Origin: G963674665 sp964609625
GTDB taxonomy: Bacteria; Desulfobacterota; Desulfovibrionia; Desulfovibrionales; Desulfovibrionaceae
DNA length: 7,370 nucleotides
Assembly (NCBI GenBank): GCA_964609625.1
Contig: CAZSRS010000087.1
Coordinates: forward strand, 1-7,370
Direction of reading: 5' to 3'
Part shown: piece by piece, positions 6,134-7,370 of the stretch
How positions within the stretch are numbered: position 1 is the first letter of the stretch
How the letters are laid out: every line of letters starts with the position of its first letter
Made by a program: the position numbers and the translations under genes
The notes under the pieces: model-generated
What the model saw: only the letters and a program-made list of their open reading frames with translations
What the model was told of the DNA's origin: nothing
The model's database searches: none

Positions 6134-7125
6134 GCGTTCCCGTTATCGCTTTTTTCAACAACAAAGGGGGCGTGGGCATGACCGCCATGGTCTACCACCT
6201 GTCCTGGATGTTTGCGGACATGGGCCTGCGCGTGATTGCCGGCGATCTTGACCCGCAGTCCAATCTGACCTCTGCCTTCCTGGACGAGGAGCGCCTGGAG
6301 CAAGTCATCCCCGCGAACGATCATGCCCTGACGCTTTATGGCGCGCTGCACCCCCTGAAGGCAGGCACCGGCGACATCGCCCCCCCGCACGTTGAACCCA
6401 TCAGCGAGGGGCTGGGCCTGGTCATCGGCGACATGGCCCTGTCCTCCTTCGAGGATGAACTCTCAGGGGTTTGGCCCAGGTGCATGGACCGTGACGAACG
6501 CGCCTTCCGCGTCATGTCCGCCTTCTGGCGCATTCTCCAGGCAGCCGCGGAGGAGCAGCAGGCTGACGTCATCCTGGTCGATCTGGGGCCGAATCTCGGC
6601 GCCATAAACCGGGCCGCGCTCATTGCCTCTGATTTCATCGTCATACCTCTGGGGCCGGATCTTTTTTCTCTGCAAGGCTTGCAGAATTTGGGGCCGTCTC
6701 TCCGGAACTGGAAAACGGGTTGGCAGAAGCGCCTGAAGGAAAAACCCACTGACCTCGAGTTGGCACTACCCGGCGGCAACATCCAACCCATCGGCTACAT
6801 GATCCTGCGCCACGCCATCCGGCTGGACCGACCGGTCAAGGCCTATGAGCGCTGGATGGCGCGCATCCCCCCCACGTACTGGGAAGCGGTGCTCAACGAG
6901 CCTGACCATGTGGTGGTCAAGGTGGAGGACGACCCGCACTGCATCGCGCGGCTCAAGGACTACCGCAGCCTCATGCCCCTGTCCCAGGAGGCGCGCAAGC
7001 CCATGTTCTTCCTGCAGCCCGCGGACGGCGCCATCGGCGCGCACGCGCAGGCAGTGAAGGATTGCTATCGGGATTTCCGTAGGGTGGCGGAGATTATTTG
7101 TGAGCGGGCTGGACTGCGTGGGTAG
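6130..7125 (+). CDS. ParA/MinD-like P-loop ATPase with Walker A Lys-to-Met substitution
   Basis: A 331-residue cytoplasmic ATPase of the ParA/MinD (SIMIBI, deviant Walker A) class. Deviant Walker A is NNKGGVGMT (10-18): signature lysine K12 is present, but the phosphate-contacting lysine at position 17 is methionine (codon ATG 6178-6180; AAG would give lysine). The A' motif GDLDPQSNL (38-46) with D39 and D41, Walker B VILVDLGPN (147-155) with D151, and IPLGPDLFSLQGL (172-184) are all well preserved. The C-terminal 130 residues are specific to this subgroup. The ATG overlaps the previous TGA (ATGA), with GAGGAGG at 6118-6124 only 5 nt away, so it is the third coupled gene. No ParB gene or centromere-like repeat is visible, so a role within the helicase/AlbA_2 module fits better than plasmid partition. 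If Met17 is real, ATP hydrolysis is expected to be lost or strongly reduced. The gene ends in TAG, the same codon that interrupts the helicase. Confidence 0.88.
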   Translation: MSVPVIAFFNNKGGVGMTAMVYHLSWMFADMGLRVIAGDLDPQSNLTSAFLDEERLEQVIPANDHALTLYGALHPLKAGTGDIAPPHVEPISEGLGLVIGDMALSSFEDELSGVWPRCMDRDERAFRVMSAFWRILQAAAEEQQADVILVDLGPNLGAINRAALIASDFIVIPLGPDLFSLQGLQNLGPSLRNWKTGWQKRLKEKPTDLELALPGGNIQPIGYMILRHAIRLDRPVKAYERWMARIPPTYWEAVLNEPDHVVVKVEDDPHCIARLKDYRSLMPLSQEARKPMFFLQPADGAIGAHAQAVKDCYRDFRRVAEIICERAGLRG

Positions 7126-7149
7126 TTTGATTCTGGAAGTGAGAAAGAT

Positions 7150-7347
7150 ATGACCAATAATAGCTGGCCTCAGATGCTTAGAATATCAGTAGATTACTAT
7201 GATGAACTGCATAAGAAGCTGCTGCTTGACTCCTGCGCAGGTCATTATTTGAAAGGAAACGATTTCCCGAAAGAAATCGAAATACCAACATCTGATTTTT
7301 TTACATACTATTTGTTTCTCGACTTTCGGACTTGCTCCAACAGGTAA
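7150..7347 (+). CDS. Small hypothetical protein, AT-rich
   Basis: A 65-residue frame, M-TNNSWPQMLRISVDYYDE at the start, ending at TAA (7345-7347). It has no recognised motif, membrane segment or signal peptide; aromatic residues are frequent (YY, FF, TYY, FLDF). Base and codon use (many codons ending in A or T) differ sharply from the GC-rich operon. A weak GGAAG at 7135-7139, 10 nt upstream, could serve as ribosome-binding site. It begins 24 bp after the ParA-like stop and lies in that gene's own reading frame, so it could alternatively be a C-terminal extension cut off by the TAG at 7123-7125. It may be a genuine small gene, the start of a broken one, or chance. Confidence 0.4.
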   Translation: MTNNSWPQMLRISVDYYDELHKKLLLDSCAGHYLKGNDFPKEIEIPTSDFFTYYLFLDFRTCSNR

Positions 7348-7370
7348 CACAACGGTTAGTATCCTGAAAT

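Noticed and set aside
6130..7125. ParA-like gene as part of a plasmid partition system (plasmid or integrative element origin)
   Set aside because: No ParB-type gene, no iteron or parS-like repeats and no replication gene are visible. The gene is translationally coupled to the AlbA_2/helicase genes instead.
1..7370. CRISPR array, tRNA or rRNA genes, insertion-sequence ends, long direct repeats
   Set aside because: Reading both strands showed no regularly spaced repeats, no tRNA-like cloverleaf, no transposase and no terminal inverted repeats that I could support.

Overview
The window is GC-rich bacterial DNA with densely packed genes, all on the + strand. A flavodoxin/2x[4Fe-4S] fusion protein at the left suggests an anaerobe. 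A Desulfovibrio-type sulfate reducer or similar deltaproteobacterium is a reasonable guess, but nothing here proves the taxon.

Layout: (1) 1-102, the probable 3' end of an upstream gene. (2) 131-949, a flavodoxin-ferredoxin fusion of the EFR1 type. (3) 950-1316, a 367-bp intergenic region that is AT-richer than its surroundings. It holds three short inverted repeats and a convincing sigma70-type promoter with an extended -10 (1244-1272). (4) 1317-7125, a three-gene operon joined by ATGA overlaps. Its genes encode a very large XRE-HTH + SNF2/HepA-like helicase + DUF3883 protein (1317-4943), an AlbA_2 (Schlafen-type)/GHKL-like ATP-binding protein (4940-6133), and a ParA/MinD-like P-loop ATPase (6130-7125). 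(5) 7150-7347, a small AT-rich unrecognised ORF.

The operon looks like an accessory, probably anti-mobile-element module. It combines a DNA translocase carrying its own HTH and a PD-(D/E)XK-like DUF3883 domain, a nucleic-acid-binding/ATPase partner, and a ParA-like ATPase. The helicase with DUF3883 resembles DISARM DrmD-type proteins in general terms. No methyltransferase, DrmA/DrmB/DrmC or other recognised defence partner lies in the window, so the link to defence is inference.

Two lesions stand out. The helicase reading frame is broken by one in-frame TAG (2247-2249) just after helicase motif III, with perfect continuity of frame and protein sense on both sides. In the ParA-like protein the catalytic Walker A lysine is methionine (GGVGMT instead of GGVGKT, codon 6178-6180). 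Each is explained by one base change. Together they suggest a recently inactivated module, or, less likely, a split or recoded helicase and a hydrolysis-defective ATPase that still function. The ParA-like gene also ends in TAG, and its frame stays open beyond that stop straight into the 7150-7347 ORF.
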